The translations under genes and the position numbers were made by a program. From Lachnospiraceae bacterium (GTDB lineage Bacteria; Bacillota; Clostridia; Lachnospirales; Lachnospiraceae): DNA of 64,000 nucleotides. The stretch is taken from the NCBI GenBank assembly GCA_015057165.1, contig SVEY01000004.1, positions 1 to 64,000 on the forward strand, given 5' to 3'. Positions 42,821 to 52,931 of the stretch are shown in pieces. Below the pieces are notes generated by a model. It saw nothing but the letters and a program-made list of their open reading frames with translations. It was not told the origin of the DNA and searched no databases. Positions within the stretch are counted from its first letter, which is position 1; every line of letters begins with the position of its first letter.

Positions 42821-43672
42821 CTACATTTCCTTCCAGCCTGATAAATATTTACCACTTATCTCTATGCTTTTTACAGGGTCGTTATCAATCCAGTTCTTAT
42901 GACTCTCAAGAACCACTTTATCAACACCGTTATCAAGTGCTATGGCCTTTAATCCCTCAAGATTCATATTACCGCTTCCCAATTCCAGGCTGTCACATTT
43001 TAATATAGGTGTCATAGACTGTCCAATCTGTCTTGAACCTCTGTCTGTAACATGCCATAGCTTCATACGAGTGCCAAGCCTTCTCATCCACTCCTTGGCA
43101 TCTGCACCACCATCTGTAAACCAGAAGCTGTCGAATTCAAAGTTGACATATTCCTTATCAGTCATATCAATTAATATGTCATAGGCACGGTTCTCTTTTG
43201 TAACGTTAAGGAGTTCTACATTGTGATTATGATAAAGCAGCCTAACACCTTCATCTCTGAGACGCTTGCCGGCTTCATTCAATCTCTTTGCAAGATTATT
43301 TACTTCCCTTTCATCCGTATAATCAAATCGATACATCCCCGTAATAACGGCTGTATTCGTATCAAATGATTTTACTTCTTTAGCGACACTTATTACATCT
43401 CTCTCCAAAGAGCCCAGATCTGTATGTACACTTGCCACTTCAAGACCTGCATCCTCAATCAATCTGTGCCAATCCAACTTGCCACCTTTTCCGGTAGGCA
43501 TTCCGGCCGCCTTAGTCATTGCACGAACCATCATGGATGTCGGATGAATCATGAAGCTGTTAAGCTCTATACCGTCATATCCCGCGTCTTTAATTCTCTT
43601 AAGCGTCATAGATGCATTTTTCTCGTTAGATGTCACCGACCCTAACATAATCTGCTGTACATATGTCTTCAT
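42821..43672 (-). CDS. Sugar phosphate isomerase/epimerase family protein
   Basis: A 283-residue TIM-barrel protein (xylose isomerase-like/AP endonuclease 2 superfamily), start at the ATG at 43672 (MKTYVQQIMLGSVTSNEK) with AAGGAGAAT upstream. Conserved segments with likely metal ligands include VRLLYHNHNVELL, YVNFEFDSFWFTDGG, MKLWHVTDRG and VVLESHKNW. Such proteins isomerise, epimerise or dehydrate sugars. In a rhamnoside operon it could act on the aglycone-side sugar or on a keto intermediate; the substrate is not deducible. Confidence 0.85.
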   Translation of the reverse strand: MKTYVQQIMLGSVTSNEKNASMTLKRIKDAGYDGIELNSFMIHPTSMMVRAMTKAAGMPTGKGGKLDWHRLIEDAGLEVASVHTDLGSLERDVISVAKEVKSFDTNTAVITGMYRFDYTDEREVNNLAKRLNEAGKRLRDEGVRLLYHNHNVELLNVTKENRAYDILIDMTDKEYVNFEFDSFWFTDGGADAKEWMRRLGTRMKLWHVTDRGSRQIGQSMTPILKCDSLELGSGNMNLEGLKAIALDNGVDKVVLESHKNWIDNDPVKSIEISGKYLSGWKEM

Positions 43673-43722
43673 ATCAGCTATTCTCCTTAGATATATAATG
43701 TAGTAACAAAACAAATTATCTT

Positions 43723-46389
43723 TTACAACTCATATTCTCCGGCTTTAAGTACCATCTTTCGTCCATCGTCTAATGTAACCTCAGCCTCTGTGTTGGCAGG
43801 AATAATAAAGTGATATCGTATGCTTCCATCATTTTCTATCTCCCAGCCACTTGTAACTTTACCTAACGGCGACATATACTCTGCCTTTGCATATTGCAAC
43901 TGCTTATCCGGTCTTGGAGTGATACTAAGCTTATTGTCGCTTAAGTTAATTCCGCATATTCCACTAATAAGCCATCCGCATACAGCTCCTTTAGAATAAT
44001 GATTAAGGGACTCACTTACTCTTCCGTCTTCATCAATTCCATTCCAGCTCTCCCATATTGTGGTTGCTCCTTTTATTACAGAATATAGCCATCCCGGTCT
44101 TTCCTTTTGTAAGAGCAGTTTATAGGCGGTATCGTTGTATCCGCCTTGGGACAGAACCTCACACAAATCCGGTGTCGACAAGAATCCTGTATTCAGATGA
44201 TATCCGTTATCACATACCAGCTTGTTCAAATCGTACAGCGCATCTTTATTCTCTTTATCATCCAATAAGTCAAAGGATATGGCTCTTACATACTCTGCCT
44301 GTCTGGTAGAATCAATCCTGCCATCAGAAAGTGCCAGCTCACGAAAAGCTTCGGTTGCTCCCTTCGATATTTCTTCGTAATATGATGCCTTTTCATCATC
44401 TCCCAGCTTTCTTAATATCTTAGATAACAATCTACCGGATCTGGCAAAGTACGCTGTTGCAACCTTACTTTGGGGCGTTCCCATATTGCTTACGGAATCA
44501 ACATCAGGCTCACACCACTCACCATAGTCAGTGCCTGTGGTAATTGCAAATTTGTCATACTTGCTATCCTTTGATTCCTGCTTTGGAGCAAACTTCTTCA
44601 TCATCTCCATAAGCGCTTCTTTGGGCATATTCGCAACCATTGCTTTATATTCGTCAGGAATATTATTAATATCTATTTCACTGCTTTCGTCCTTATTGCT
44701 TCCAGCTCTGCTTTGCAGATATTCGTACCATTTTTTCATCATATCAAGATTTTCTTCAAGAATTCTCTCATCAGAAAATCTTAAATACATTTCCCAGGGA
44801 ACAATTATAACCGCATCTCCCCATCCAACAGAGCCTGCCAGAAGTTCCGTCATCATACCGGGTCTGTTGTTCTTAGGCGCAATATTAGATACTTTTCCGT
44901 CGGGATATTGGCACATCGCACACTCGTGTAGCCAATTTTTGACAACCGTATAGCAGTCCATAAGATACATTCCGCTCTTGATGAATATCCCGATATCTCC
45001 AGTCCATGCGGCTCTTTCTCTTGTGGGACAATCTGTCGGCACGTAGCAGAAGTTAGACTTCATGCTCCACATTGTATTCTCGTAGAGCTTCTCCAATAAA
45101 GGCTCGCTACATGAAAATGTGCTTAGTTCTTCCATATCAGAGTATACTGCAATAGCGCTGAACTGTCCGTCAGCAATGTTGATACTTGTATCAACTTTGG
45201 CATATCTAAAGCCCCATATTGAGAATCTTGTCTTGTAATGATTGACTCCCTCCTTACATATATATACGACCTGCTGCCTTATTCCACCTTCTTTGTGTCT
45301 GTCTCTGTCCTGAAAGTTCTCCTGGGTAAAGTTACCATTCTCATCTAGGCTCTCACCATGAGTTAATATGATTTTATCACCTTTATGAGCATTGATTGTA
45401 AATTCTATATAGCCGGCAAGATTCTGACCATAATCAATAACCGTCTCACCGTTAGGCGTACTGATAATCTTGCCTTCGAATCTCTCATGCTCCGTAACAG
45501 GCACCATATTAGAAGAACAGAGAATATCTGTATCATAATTCTCAACCTTTACTTCATGCCAATCATCAATTTCTTCGTCATTGGCATCATATATCTCTCC
45601 CTGCTGTAAGTCGTTTTGCTTAAGAGCACCCTGATTAGAAGCTCTAAAATCGCCATCGGACATACATACTATTTCTCCGTCTGCCTCAAGCTGCATCCAT
45701 AGGGCAACATCCTCTCCATACAGATTCCTGTCTCCGTCTACTCCAAGACAACCGCGATACCATCCATCCCCTAAGATGACCCTTATGGTATTACCACCTT
45801 CTTTGATAAGTTCTGTTACATCATAGGTCTGATAATGCAGTGATTTATCGTAGCTTCCGGGACCCGGAGTAAGTACATTATCACCCACCCTTTCACCGTT
45901 AATATATGCTTCATACAGCCCATGACTTGTAATATATAGCCTTGCTTTTTTGTAATTATCCTTAATCTCAAAATCTTTCTCAAGATAGCTGGCATTTTGA
46001 TGTTCATCGACCTTTGTGTCGATCTCAGGATTAATCCATAGAGCCTTGAATTCCTCCCTATTCAAAAGTCCCATTTCGAACGTGCTCGAATCGGAGAAAT
46101 CCCCCACAGTATCACTATCATTCCACAAGCGAACCATCCATTTGATACAGTCTTTACTTTTTAGCTTTCCTCCATAAAGCGTGTGCATCTTTGAGCTTAA
46201 GACTTTGCCACTGCTCCATACCAATTCATCATCAATATATGCATTTATCTCGTATGCAGTCTGTCTTGCATCCCCTTTTTTATCAGCATCTGATTCTTCG
46301 CTAATGGCGTTCCAGCTTAGCATAGGCTTTGTCACGTCAATACCTATAGGATTATCCATATATTCAGTCTTAAGTCTTATTGCTTTCAT
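43723..46389 (-). CDS. GH78 alpha-L-rhamnosidase
   Basis: An 888-residue cytoplasmic glycoside hydrolase that removes terminal alpha-L-rhamnose. The start is the ATG at 46389 (MKAIRLKTEYMDNPIGIDV) with AAGGAGACAGG upstream. The layout is N-terminal beta-sandwich domains followed by an (alpha/alpha)6 barrel and a C-terminal beta domain. Catalytic-type segments are YVPTDCPTRERAAWTGDIG, ATTIWESWNGI and HYSKGAVCGWLISGI. There is no signal peptide. A helical insertion rich in Met and Lys (about residues 590-635, including YKAMVANMPKEALMEMMKKF) interrupts the barrel region. Confidence 0.93.
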   Translation of the reverse strand: MKAIRLKTEYMDNPIGIDVTKPMLSWNAISEESDADKKGDARQTAYEINAYIDDELVWSSGKVLSSKMHTLYGGKLKSKDCIKWMVRLWNDSDTVGDFSDSSTFEMGLLNREEFKALWINPEIDTKVDEHQNASYLEKDFEIKDNYKKARLYITSHGLYEAYINGERVGDNVLTPGPGSYDKSLHYQTYDVTELIKEGGNTIRVILGDGWYRGCLGVDGDRNLYGEDVALWMQLEADGEIVCMSDGDFRASNQGALKQNDLQQGEIYDANDEEIDDWHEVKVENYDTDILCSSNMVPVTEHERFEGKIISTPNGETVIDYGQNLAGYIEFTINAHKGDKIILTHGESLDENGNFTQENFQDRDRHKEGGIRQQVVYICKEGVNHYKTRFSIWGFRYAKVDTSINIADGQFSAIAVYSDMEELSTFSCSEPLLEKLYENTMWSMKSNFCYVPTDCPTRERAAWTGDIGIFIKSGMYLMDCYTVVKNWLHECAMCQYPDGKVSNIAPKNNRPGMMTELLAGSVGWGDAVIIVPWEMYLRFSDERILEENLDMMKKWYEYLQSRAGSNKDESSEIDINNIPDEYKAMVANMPKEALMEMMKKFAPKQESKDSKYDKFAITTGTDYGEWCEPDVDSVSNMGTPQSKVATAYFARSGRLLSKILRKLGDDEKASYYEEISKGATEAFRELALSDGRIDSTRQAEYVRAISFDLLDDKENKDALYDLNKLVCDNGYHLNTGFLSTPDLCEVLSQGGYNDTAYKLLLQKERPGWLYSVIKGATTIWESWNGIDEDGRVSESLNHYSKGAVCGWLISGICGINLSDNKLSITPRPDKQLQYAKAEYMSPLGKVTSGWEIENDGSIRYHFIIPANTEAEVTLDDGRKMVLKAGEYEL

Positions 46390-46402
46390 ACCTGTCTCCT
46401 TC

Positions 46403-47704
46403 TTAGATGTAGCTTCCCAAGTGTCTAAGGCTCGGCTTTTCTTCACGTTTCATAGTATCTCTGTCAACCGCTATAAGACCAAATGTCATAGAGTATCCTT
46501 TCTGCCATTCGAAGTTGTCAAGAAGGCTCCAGTAACAATATCCTTTCACCGGAATATTATCATCTATACAGTTCTTAACACCCTGCAATGCGTCGTCTAT
46601 GAACTTACATCTTATCTCATCATCCGTTATTGCTATTCCATTCTCTGTTACAATAATATCTCCCTTAAAATCCTTATTTACCTGTCTTATAACATGCTCT
46701 AATGCCTGCGGATATATCTCATACTCCATCTGTGTAAGCTTTGCATCTTCCTTCGGGTTGAGCTGTCCGTTTGCACCATATACAGTTCTCGTATAATTCT
46801 GTACTCCAAGGAAATCATCATCCTTGATATAAGGAAGATAATGAACGAATTCTTCATCCCAGGTATCCCTGACATACTTTTCACCACCCTCAACTGCCTG
46901 AAGATCGTGAAGTGACAAGGTTATACCAACTCTGATATTCGGATATAATTTCTTAATCTCCTTTTTTGCCGCCTGATGTGCTTTCATAACAATAATGTCG
47001 CCCTCAGGGGTTCTTGCACTTACAAAAGTCTGTGGCTGTGGTGTACCGAATGCCTGCATATTCTCAGCCGCCTGATACTTCATATTTTCCATCATCTTCT
47101 GGAAATTCATGCCGACCTGAACTTTCCCTTCTGCTTCCTTACCGGACTCGGCAGATGGCTCCTTCATATTTTGTGCAGCCTTTGCCATCATCTCATATCT
47201 TTTTGCAATAGCCGCAAGCTGTAAGCCCATATTAGCCTCATTGATTGTACATACATACGCTAATCTGTCTCCAAGCTTTTCTATAACATAAGAAGTATAT
47301 CTTGCGAAATATTCAATTACCTTCTCGCTCTCCCAGCCGCCTTCTTTGATAAGCCATGTGGGACTTGTAAAGTGTAAAAGCGTAACTATAGGTTCTACTC
47401 CCATCTCCTTGCAGCAATCAATAACCTGTCTGTAATGATTGATTTCATTATCATCAAATTCTCCATTTTCAGGCTCAATCCTTGCCCATTCAATGGAAAA
47501 TCTATATGCATTAAGCCCTGCACTTTTAAGCATCTTAATGTCTTCCTCATAGCGGTTATAATGATCACATGCCATATTGCTCGGCTCTAAGAAGCTACTG
47601 TGTTCTAAATTCTCCTGAACCCAATAATCACTATGAACATTATTTCCCTCTACCTGATGTGCCGATGTTGCTGCTCCTAACATGAAGTTACCGTCAAAAG
47701 TCAT
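46403..47704 (-). CDS. GH1 beta-glycosidase
   Basis: A 433-residue retaining beta-glucosidase-type enzyme without signal peptide. The acid/base is Glu156 in TINEAN and the nucleophile Glu354 in IVTENGIA; the substrate-binding N-terminal HQVEGNN is present. Between about residues 170 and 222 there is a charged, Met-rich helical insert (MMENMKYQAAENMQAFG) not usual for GH1. It lies between the GH78 and GH2 genes, 13 bases before GH78, and probably removes glucose left after rhamnose release from an imported glycoside. Confidence 0.92.
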   Translation of the reverse strand: MTFDGNFMLGAATSAHQVEGNNVHSDYWVQENLEHSSFLEPSNMACDHYNRYEEDIKMLKSAGLNAYRFSIEWARIEPENGEFDDNEINHYRQVIDCCKEMGVEPIVTLLHFTSPTWLIKEGGWESEKVIEYFARYTSYVIEKLGDRLAYVCTINEANMGLQLAAIAKRYEMMAKAAQNMKEPSAESGKEAEGKVQVGMNFQKMMENMKYQAAENMQAFGTPQPQTFVSARTPEGDIIVMKAHQAAKKEIKKLYPNIRVGITLSLHDLQAVEGGEKYVRDTWDEEFVHYLPYIKDDDFLGVQNYTRTVYGANGQLNPKEDAKLTQMEYEIYPQALEHVIRQVNKDFKGDIIVTENGIAITDDEIRCKFIDDALQGVKNCIDDNIPVKGYCYWSLLDNFEWQKGYSMTFGLIAVDRDTMKREEKPSLRHLGSYI

Positions 47705-47730
47705 AATATATTCCTCCTGTTTGCCTATAA

Positions 47731-49932
47731 CTATTTCTTAATACCCTGTAATATACGATTTAACTGCTTGATGCTTTCTTCATCACTTCCCGCCTGCTTT
47801 AGAAGGCTAATAAGTGTCATTCTTCCCATCATTCGCTGAAGCTGTGGATTGTCTTTAACCGACTGTGCCACATCTCCCCTTGACTCAGATGCCTTATCCA
47901 TCATACTTTTTACCACCTGTCCTGCCTTCGGATGTGCCTGGAGGTCTTCAAGCTTATCATTAATCGAGAAGCAATCGCTATCTAACTGTTCACTGTCGAA
48001 CCAGTTGTTGACATTACTTACCGCTTTGTTGAATATATACGTCTCATCCGGCTCAGCTACATATTTTATTTCTATATTATCACTTGCATCCTGTGACTGC
48101 GCCACAATTTCATGTGTCCCATTAATAGTACAGGTAAATCTGAATACTCTCTCTCCTTCCTGTTCATCAATCTTAACTCCATCCATATATAATGTAACCT
48201 TGGATTGATTGGAATATACCTTAATCTGTGTCGTGTCTTCATTACGATTAATGTATCTTCTTCCACAGATATGAACAAAAGGCTCCTTTTTATTCCATGC
48301 TGCCTTATACAGATAGAACGCATCCTTTCTTTCTTTTCTGTCAAATGTCACAAGACCTTTTTGGTTCTCACCGTTCTTGCCGCCTTCATCTCTGCCGTCT
48401 GCTCCAAAATCGAACATATTCCATACATGGGTAGCCCATAGATAAGGCCTTTTATCTATCATCTCGAGGATATGCTCGTGGTACAATGCCTGATATTCTT
48501 CTGTATAATCCCCCTTTTGCGGGCTTGATGAATGATACGCAATATTCGCATCTGCACCGTATTCAGAGAATCCAATGACGCGATTTGGATATTTGCTATG
48601 ATACTCATCAAAGAACTCATCATTCTGCTCTAATTCTCCAAGATACCATCCAAAATACAGGTTATAGCTGTTGATATCGGCTACATCAAGAATCGGACTA
48701 TCCGTTTCAAGCATGAATACATTAGCCATTACCGTCTGTCTTGTGCTATCCATATCGTGACACAATTCGTTAAGTCTTCTGTGATTATCAATAAGCTCAT
48801 CATTGACTGCTGACGCTGCTGTAATCTCATTGGATAATCCCCATACAGCTATTGACGGATGGTTATAGCATTGTGTTATAAGCTCTCTCATCTGACTTAA
48901 TGTATTGTCAATTCCCTTGGACATATGCATTGTTATATAGGGTATCTCAGCCCATACAACCATGCCCTCTTCATCGCACAAATCATAGAATTCCTGAGCG
49001 TGCTGATAGTGTGCAAGCCTTATTGTATTTGCTCCTATCTCTTTGATAATCTCCATGTCCCTCTTGTGATCTTCTATGGACAATGCGTTTCCTTTACCCT
49101 TTAAATCCTGATGTCTCGATACACCTCTTAAGGGATAAACCTTTCCGTTCAATATAAATCCTTTATCCGGATCTGTCTCAAATGTACGGCATCCAAACCT
49201 TGTGCTGATCTTATCGCCACTGCTTAATTCAGCTTCAGCAGTGTATAGATAGGGATCTATTGTACCGTTCCAAAGATGTACATTCTCGATAACGAACTCT
49301 GCCTTCGCATAACCATTATTAACCACTGCTTCTTTTTGTAAATCATCAATTCTGATAGTAACTTTAGAGGCATTTTGCCATGTCTCTACAAGAACTGTTG
49401 CCTTATTCTCTCCAATATCCACTTTAGGTGTTACTTTAATCCCTAAGCTTCCGTCTTTTATAAGCTCAAAGTGTTCCTTAGGCGTATTGATTATATTGAC
49501 ATCTCTGTACAGTCCACCGTAGAAGGTAAAATCTGCTTTTTGCGGATATACTTTGTCTGACTCTTCGTTGCTTACTGCTATTGCGAGAATATTCTCCTTA
49601 GACAACTCATCAGTAAGCTCAATTCTGTAACACGAAAAGCCTCCTTCATGCTCTCCAAGCTTCTTGCCATTTAGATACACTTCGCTTATATTCGCAGCAC
49701 CGTTAATCTCCAAAAAAACCTTTTCTCCGCATATTTCCTCAGATGATAACGTACGAATATACCAGCATCTTCCTCTATGATAGTCATTTCCACCATCCTG
49801 TCCGTCTATGTTATTCCATGTATGAGGAACTGTAACATCCTCTCCTCTATTGGCATAAGACATGGCATCTTCAACATCCATATCGTGCTTTAGGAACTTC
49901 CATCCTTTTGATAATTTGATAATGTTACGCAT
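47731..49932 (-). CDS. GH2 beta-galactosidase/glycosidase
   Basis: A 733-residue GH2 enzyme with the three-part core: jelly-roll domain (PHTWNNIDGQDGG), immunoglobulin-like domain and TIM barrel. The acid/base lies in AVWGLSNEITAA and the nucleophile in VIGFSEYGADAN. There is no signal peptide. Beyond the core is a C-terminal tail of roughly 100 residues that is helical and Met/Gln-rich (NPQLQRMMGRMTLISLLKQA), resembling the inserts in the neighbouring GH1 and GH78. It is the second gene of the operon, 13 bases downstream of the importer. Confidence 0.92.
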   Translation of the reverse strand: MRNIIKLSKGWKFLKHDMDVEDAMSYANRGEDVTVPHTWNNIDGQDGGNDYHRGRCWYIRTLSSEEICGEKVFLEINGAANISEVYLNGKKLGEHEGGFSCYRIELTDELSKENILAIAVSNEESDKVYPQKADFTFYGGLYRDVNIINTPKEHFELIKDGSLGIKVTPKVDIGENKATVLVETWQNASKVTIRIDDLQKEAVVNNGYAKAEFVIENVHLWNGTIDPYLYTAEAELSSGDKISTRFGCRTFETDPDKGFILNGKVYPLRGVSRHQDLKGKGNALSIEDHKRDMEIIKEIGANTIRLAHYQHAQEFYDLCDEEGMVVWAEIPYITMHMSKGIDNTLSQMRELITQCYNHPSIAVWGLSNEITAASAVNDELIDNHRRLNELCHDMDSTRQTVMANVFMLETDSPILDVADINSYNLYFGWYLGELEQNDEFFDEYHSKYPNRVIGFSEYGADANIAYHSSSPQKGDYTEEYQALYHEHILEMIDKRPYLWATHVWNMFDFGADGRDEGGKNGENQKGLVTFDRKERKDAFYLYKAAWNKKEPFVHICGRRYINRNEDTTQIKVYSNQSKVTLYMDGVKIDEQEGERVFRFTCTINGTHEIVAQSQDASDNIEIKYVAEPDETYIFNKAVSNVNNWFDSEQLDSDCFSINDKLEDLQAHPKAGQVVKSMMDKASESRGDVAQSVKDNPQLQRMMGRMTLISLLKQAGSDEESIKQLNRILQGIKK

Positions 49933-49945
49933 ATACTCCTCCTGT

Positions 49946-51541
49946 TTACTTCACCTGTGTTTTTTCTTCTTCACCTGAATTATCGTTGTCCGTTTGCTCT
50001 GTACCTGTTTGTTCTGTACCTGTTTGTTCTTCATTTTCAGCCTGTTCTATCTCATTCTTTTGACTGGCGATAGTCATCTGTACGTCTTCCATTTTCTCTC
50101 TTGTCAGCGAGAATTTCTTCATTGCCACAAGCGTAAGTGCCCATCCAAGTAACGGTAATCCACAGAAAAGCACTGCAGTTATGATTCTGATTCCTATTGT
50201 AAGCTCATCTGATGCCTGTGGAATTCTTGAACCTGTATATCCTACAATTCCTATTACAAGAGTGGCAATCATAGGTGCCAAAGCACTTATCATCTTGTCA
50301 ATAAACGAATATACTGCACTTACCGTTGCCGGCAGGTAATGACCTGATCTATATAATTCATAATCTACCACATCCATACGCATCGCACCTGTCGCTGTAC
50401 TTACAACCATCTTGAATGCATTATTACCAAGCATCAACAGGAAGAATATTACAAGAGGTACGCCCATAGAAGATGCCCCCTTTTCCGGAACAACCATGAT
50501 AAATATTATGAACAGAACATTCCATATAATACATACCCATGTCCAGTTAATCATTACTTTTCTGTTGCCGTGCTTGCCTGCAAGCTTGGCTCCCACTATC
50601 GCAAATATAATCGACGGAAGCATTGCAACTACACTTATAATTGATGAACCAACCATACTTCCCAGCAGTACGCTGAACATAAGTGTTGTTATAACAGACT
50701 GTGAACCAACAGTCTGTGCCAGCTTATCGGAACAAGCCGCAACAATATATCTTTGTAATTCCTTATTGTCTTTCAGAAGCGAGAACATCTCCTTAAAGGA
50801 TGGCTTCGCATCCTTCTTGATGCCTTCAAAATTCTCAGGCTTATCGTAGGGAGTAAGACCTATACATGTAAGAATAAGCGCTACAAGTGATATACCGATT
50901 ACAATAAGATTGGCCCATTGAAATACTTCGATTGTCCAGCTGTAATCTGTAGCTCCGTTTTCAAGTTGATACGGCGTTCCGAATCTCGGAAGAAGAATAA
51001 CTGTTATCAACATAGATACAATCATAGGTGAGAGATAAGAATAGATAACCTGCCACACACCTATTGTGGGACGCTGCTTAGGGTCGTTTGTCAGGATATT
51101 GCCCTCCATATTACCGACACAGCTTGCAAATGTATAGCCTATTATATAGAAAAAGTAAATTATAATAAATACTGCAACTCCTGCGGGATTAGAAAATGTA
51201 TCATCCGGACCAAAGCTGAAATTACCGGCAAATACATTACACATAAGCGTAGTGGAAATCGCCATCAATGCCCATCCGATTGCAAGAAACATCCTCATCT
51301 TGCCGTGTTTTGAATTGAATTTCTCAATTATAAGGGCTATGAAGGGATCGGTAATACTATCAAACACTCTTGTTATCGTAATAAGTACACCAACCAAAAC
51401 CGTAGTAATAGCATATCCCAGATTGCCTATATATGCTGCGTATCCAAGCAGCACATAAAATGCCATCTGCATTATGCCTGTCATCTGACTCAAGGCAATG
51501 TGCCATGTCTTAGCTCTTTTGTAAGTAACTTGTTCTGCCAT
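49946..51541 (-). CDS. GPH-family glycoside:cation symporter
   Basis: A 531-residue MFS transporter of the glycoside-pentoside-hexuronide (MelB) family with about twelve membrane helices, cytoplasmic loops such as FDSITDPFIALIIEKFNSK (typical GPH loop 2-3) and LRKDNKELQRYIVAACSDKL-like central segments. The C-terminus ends in a repeated TGTEQ tail coded by 15-bp repeats (49995-50035). First gene of the operon; the hydrolases lack signal peptides, so it most likely imports intact rhamnosylated glycosides. Confidence 0.9.
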   Translation of the reverse strand: MAEQVTYKRAKTWHIALSQMTGIMQMAFYVLLGYAAYIGNLGYAITTVLVGVLITITRVFDSITDPFIALIIEKFNSKHGKMRMFLAIGWALMAISTTLMCNVFAGNFSFGPDDTFSNPAGVAVFIIIYFFYIIGYTFASCVGNMEGNILTNDPKQRPTIGVWQVIYSYLSPMIVSMLITVILLPRFGTPYQLENGATDYSWTIEVFQWANLIVIGISLVALILTCIGLTPYDKPENFEGIKKDAKPSFKEMFSLLKDNKELQRYIVAACSDKLAQTVGSQSVITTLMFSVLLGSMVGSSIISVVAMLPSIIFAIVGAKLAGKHGNRKVMINWTWVCIIWNVLFIIFIMVVPEKGASSMGVPLVIFFLLMLGNNAFKMVVSTATGAMRMDVVDYELYRSGHYLPATVSAVYSFIDKMISALAPMIATLVIGIVGYTGSRIPQASDELTIGIRIITAVLFCGLPLLGWALTLVAMKKFSLTREKMEDVQMTIASQKNEIEQAENEEQTGTEQTGTEQTDNDNSGEEEKTQVK

Positions 51542-51555
51542 AATTAACCTCCTTT

Positions 51556-51684
51556 ACACAATACAATGTATTACGCTACTTCCGTTTTTGATAATTTCAT
51601 TCTAGCAACTCATAGGAGAAATTGTTAGAAATGTATTGTGATAAATAGCACTAATTTGACATAAATTCACTATTATGATATTTT
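51556..51684. promoter_or_regulatory. Divergent control region between importer operon and AraC regulator
   Basis: Two inverted 9-mers, CACAATACA (51557-51565) and TGTATTGTG (51632-51640), lie 75 bp apart; the first overlaps a 13-bp palindrome AATACAATGTATT (51560-51572). For the plus strand, TTGACA (51656-51661) and TATTTT (51679-51684) are 17 bases apart and precede the araC-type gene. The inverted sites are plausible binding sites for that regulator, controlling the importer operon. Confidence 0.65.
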
Positions 51685-51719
51685 TCTTATAGCATCTATG
51701 TTTACTTTGGGAGAACAAT

Positions 51720-52931
51720 ATGAACAGGGAACTCTTTTCTTCAACAATTCAAAACCTTAACTCAGTATATGTAACTCATTTTGCGTCAAATGAATCCGTT
51801 CCCTCCTTTTTTCATGAAAAATACTGTTATCATGCCTCTTTACAAAAATGCTACACAAAAGAGGCATTATCTCATACTATATCTAATCTTCCTCATCACG
51901 CTATATGGGAAATTCAGGATTTGCTCGGACTTAGAGTATTCCTTTTCAGACTGGATGATCATATATGGCTTCTCGGCCCTTTTGTAACAGACAAATTCTC
52001 TGAAAAAAGGACTCAATCCGTACTTATAAAAAACGGTCTCTCAGCATCGTATATTCCATCACTAAGGTTATTTTACAGTTCCTTTCCGCTTATTATGGAA
52101 CAAGAATTACTGCATAATCTGAATGCTTTAATCAAGTCATTTGTACCAAAAGAGCCTGAATATACTTTCAGACATATCAGCACCGACAACATGGAAGATA
52201 CATACAGCGATACCAATGCAGAATATAAGACTCGCTTTGACTATCAAAGCATCAAGAAGCGCTACGAACACGAGAATACTTTTCTGAATATGATAGAAAC
52301 AGGAGATACGGATCATGTGCTTGAAGCCTTCGACAAGATGACAATGTCAGATCTTAACTCCAGACGTTATATTAATGCAATATATTACGATCCCAAGACA
52401 AGTATGGCAATGATTAGAGCTCTCAGCAGAAAAGCTGCCGAAAGGGGAGGCGTACCCCTTATGGAGATTAATGAGATAACACAAAGAATCGCCCAGGACA
52501 CCTTGCATTTACACAACGAAAAGGATTACATAAAGAGTATGCACTCGCTAATACTGTCCCTGACAAAGGCTGTAAAGCGTCATAAAATCTCCGACAGCAA
52601 CCTGACATCTCCTATACTCAAGGTTGTAAGCTTCATCCGCTCCAATTATACCCAGGATATAGACTTGTACGAACTTGCTACAATATCCGGCTACACCAAC
52701 GCCTATCTCTCACGAGAATTCAAATCACAGATGAATATGACCATCTCCGACTACATCAGAACCTTAAGATGTGAAAAGGCTGCAAGACTTCTTAGAGAAA
52801 GCGATCTTCCCATATCATCAATCAGCTCATACGTGGGCTATCACGACAATAATTATTTTGTTAAGGTATTTAAAAAGCAATATTCTATGACACCAACAAA
52901 ATGGCGAAAAGATAATTCTAAAATTAACTGA
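51720..52931 (+). CDS. AraC-family transcriptional regulator
   Basis: A 403-residue regulator divergent from the importer operon. The C-terminal 100 residues contain the double helix-turn-helix of AraC/XylS proteins (IDLYELATISGYTNAYLSREF, ISSYVGYHDNNYFVKVFKKQ, each split at natural points). The N-terminal 280 residues form a sensor-like domain unlike the simple cupin of AraC. GGGAG lies upstream of the ATG. The 3' end overlaps the convergent xylulokinase gene by 8 bases. It probably activates the rhamnoside operon in response to a sugar. Confidence 0.9.
   Translation: MNRELFSSTIQNLNSVYVTHFASNESVPSFFHEKYCYHASLQKCYTKEALSHTISNLPHHAIWEIQDLLGLRVFLFRLDDHIWLLGPFVTDKFSEKRTQSVLIKNGLSASYIPSLRLFYSSFPLIMEQELLHNLNALIKSFVPKEPEYTFRHISTDNMEDTYSDTNAEYKTRFDYQSIKKRYEHENTFLNMIETGDTDHVLEAFDKMTMSDLNSRRYINAIYYDPKTSMAMIRALSRKAAERGGVPLMEINEITQRIAQDTLHLHNEKDYIKSMHSLILSLTKAVKRHKISDSNLTSPILKVVSFIRSNYTQDIDLYELATISGYTNAYLSREFKSQMNMTISDYIRTLRCEKAARLLRESDLPISSISSYVGYHDNNYFVKVFKKQYSMTPTKWRKDNSKIN

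Noticed and set aside
46181-46702. Plus-strand frame of 173 residues across the GH78/GH1 junction
   Set aside because: It is antisense to two clear glycosidase genes and has no recognisable domain or ribosome binding site.
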